A DNA stretch of 41,885 bases from an uncultured Planctomycetota bacterium (GTDB lineage: Bacteria > Planctomycetota > Brocadiia > CAIUPP01). A model generated the notes under the pieces. The model did not search any database. It was not told where the DNA came from and saw only the letters and a list, made by a program, of their open reading frames with translations. Both the position numbers and the translations under genes were made by a program. The stretch is from positions 1 through 41,885 of the forward strand of contig CAIUPP010000099.1 of assembly GCA_903901045.1 (NCBI GenBank). The letters run 5' to 3'. Of this stretch, positions 40,690 to 41,885 are shown piece after piece (within the stretch, counting starts at the first letter, position 1; the number at the start of each line of letters is the position of its first letter).

Positions 40690-41745
40690 TCAGCTTTCGT
40701 AAAGAAAGCGCTCGCCTGTGCTTGTGAGTTTGATCTTTCTGATTCTGCCTGTCTGTGTGAATTCTGCATGGTCTTCAATCATCCCTGCCTCCAGAAGTCT
40801 GAGCTTCAACTTCTGCCCTTGCCTGACGCTGATCTTGAGCCGCTTGTACCTTTCTGCGATGCCGCATTCGGGATGAGCGACCACGTCATTGAGAAACGCC
40901 GCCACGAAATCGTCCGTCTCTGGCTTGGCCAGTGCAATTGATGGCAGAGAAGGCACTGGCGGCGCCGGCAGCTTGTGCTCCTGGTTTGAGATTCCTTGCA
41001 GTTCGTGCTCCCCTTCCATTCCCATTCGCGCTCGTACCATCTCATCCGTGACTGCGCCCTTAACGATCTGGAACTGGGGAATACGAATCAGGAACGGGGC
41101 TTGGACTCTTCCCTGCAACTTGACTACGGCCTGACCGACTTCCAGGCTGCCGAGAATATCTTTTTCCTCATTTTCAAGAAGCATGCACTGGGCCATGGCG
41201 CTCACGTCTTTTGACGTTTTGAGATTAAGCGATATAGTCGCGAATGTGTTACCAAGAGCCGACAGGGAGATTTGACTCGGGTGTTGATCGAGAATTACGA
41301 CCGACTCCCCAAACTCTCTGATCTCCCTAAATGTGATGTCCATAACACTTTGCCCACCCACCAGGCTCTTTCGTTCGTCGGCTAGGAGATGATGCGCCTC
41401 CTCGATTACGATAGCGTGCTTGAACTGCTCCCGTGTCGGTTCGATCATCCTGCGATGATGAATCCACAACAAGAGCGCCGAGGCTACGAACACCTTGTCA
41501 GATTGCGAGAGGGCGTCCAATTCGAGAATGACGGTCTGATCGAGAAGTCCTTCGGGGCTGCCGGCTGAGGGATGATTCACCAGGTCGCCCATGTCGCCGA
41601 AGCAGATGCTAGCCAGAGCCCTCAGGGTCGAAGACAGCCACCCGGCTTCTCTTCCTCGTACATCGAGCTTTCTTGCCTTGTCCAGGACATCCTGAAAGGT
41701 CGGCCACCGCTGCACGGTGCCATCGTAGACACCAAATTCGTGGTA
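40690..41745 (-). pseudogene. 5'-truncated HerA-like ATPase
   Basis: The frame encodes the C-terminal part of a HerA/DUF87-type ATPase. It has the Walker B-like AIVIEEAHHLL, then REFGESVVILDQHPSQIS and ISLNLKTSKDVSAMA, and a C-terminal winged-helix-like segment (GIAERYKRLKISVRQGQKLKLRLLEAGM). No Walker A is present. Upstream in frame the protein-like sequence YHEFGVYDGTVQRW runs back to a TAA at 41748-41746, exactly where the GTTATGTGGAG-type repeats begin, so the N-terminal half has been lost. A GTG at 41715 could start a 341-residue product without a P-loop. The gene is convergent with the NACHT gene, 25 bases apart, so the two may once have been neighbours by insertion rather than by design. 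Confidence 0.75.
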
Positions 41746-41845
41746 TTATGTTGAGGCAGAAGTTATGTGGAGTGGAGCCTGATTTCGTCCGTATTCCTAC
41801 CGGTCAAGCCCTTTCCGCTCCACATAACGCGGCATAATGTGCTCA
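41746..41845. repeat. TTATGTGGAG-type repeats at the HerA breakpoint
   Basis: TTATGTTGAG (41746-41755) is repeated 17 bases on as TTATGTGGAG (41763-41772). An inverted copy CTCCACATAAC lies at 41818-41828, and a weaker GCATAATGTGCTC follows (about 41832-41844). Paired direct and inverted short words of this kind are typical of recombinase binding at the end of an integrated element, which would lie to the right of the window. Confidence 0.6.
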
Positions 41846-41885
41846 TGCGCGGCCATGGTGGTCGTGGGAATGCATGGAAGGAGCA

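Overview
The window is bacterial DNA with the standard code, dense genes and high GC, mostly read from the minus strand. It looks like an uncultured lineage rather than a model organism. Intergenic gaps are filled with several short repeat families, some REP-like hairpins and some simple iterated words that read through into proteins. Together with a bacterial ceramide locus and a YfhO-type membrane protein pair, this recalls environmental phyla such as Planctomycetota, Hydrogenedentota or Sumerlaeota. That placement is an impression, not a result.

Chromosomal backbone (1-28589). In order: a GT4 glycosyltransferase; tilS with a probable leaderless promoter; a DUF3179 protein and an HxlB-type sugar isomerase; two paralogous YfhO-family membrane proteins; an RmlC-like epimerase; a large secreted beta-sandwich protein; a GAF/HD-GYP phosphodiesterase; a small membrane protein; a four-gene lipid locus (PAP2-family enzyme, SDR reductase, GNAT-family acyltransferase, serine-palmitoyltransferase-like enzyme) that fits bacterial ceramide synthesis; a small CxxC membrane protein; a GH2-like hydrolase; a SurA-like isomerase; mfd; and an initiator tRNA.

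Genomic island (from the tRNA-fMet gene to beyond the right edge). A tyrosine recombinase lies directly downstream of the tRNA. Next comes a minus-strand gene train from 36664 to 30323, preceded by a candidate promoter. Read in transcription order it encodes a small membrane protein, a Cys-rich zinc protein, a 712-residue HerA/VirD4-like ATPase, three small proteins (two with membrane segments, one basic), a 73-residue ubiquitin-like candidate, an E2-like protein with a catalytic-type Cys, a protein fusing a JAMM peptidase to an E1/ThiF domain, and a RING/PHD-like zinc protein. This is a nearly complete ubiquitin-type cycle (modifier, activator, carrier, candidate ligase, deconjugase) physically coupled to a membrane/ATPase module. 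It is the main discovery of the window.

Divergent from it is a 1245-residue NACHT/STAND-type NTPase, a class best known from anti-phage defence, followed by a 5'-truncated HerA-like gene abutting repeats that look like the end of another mobile element. The island is therefore probably a defence or conflict island. GC is visibly lower in it, most clearly in the NACHT gene.
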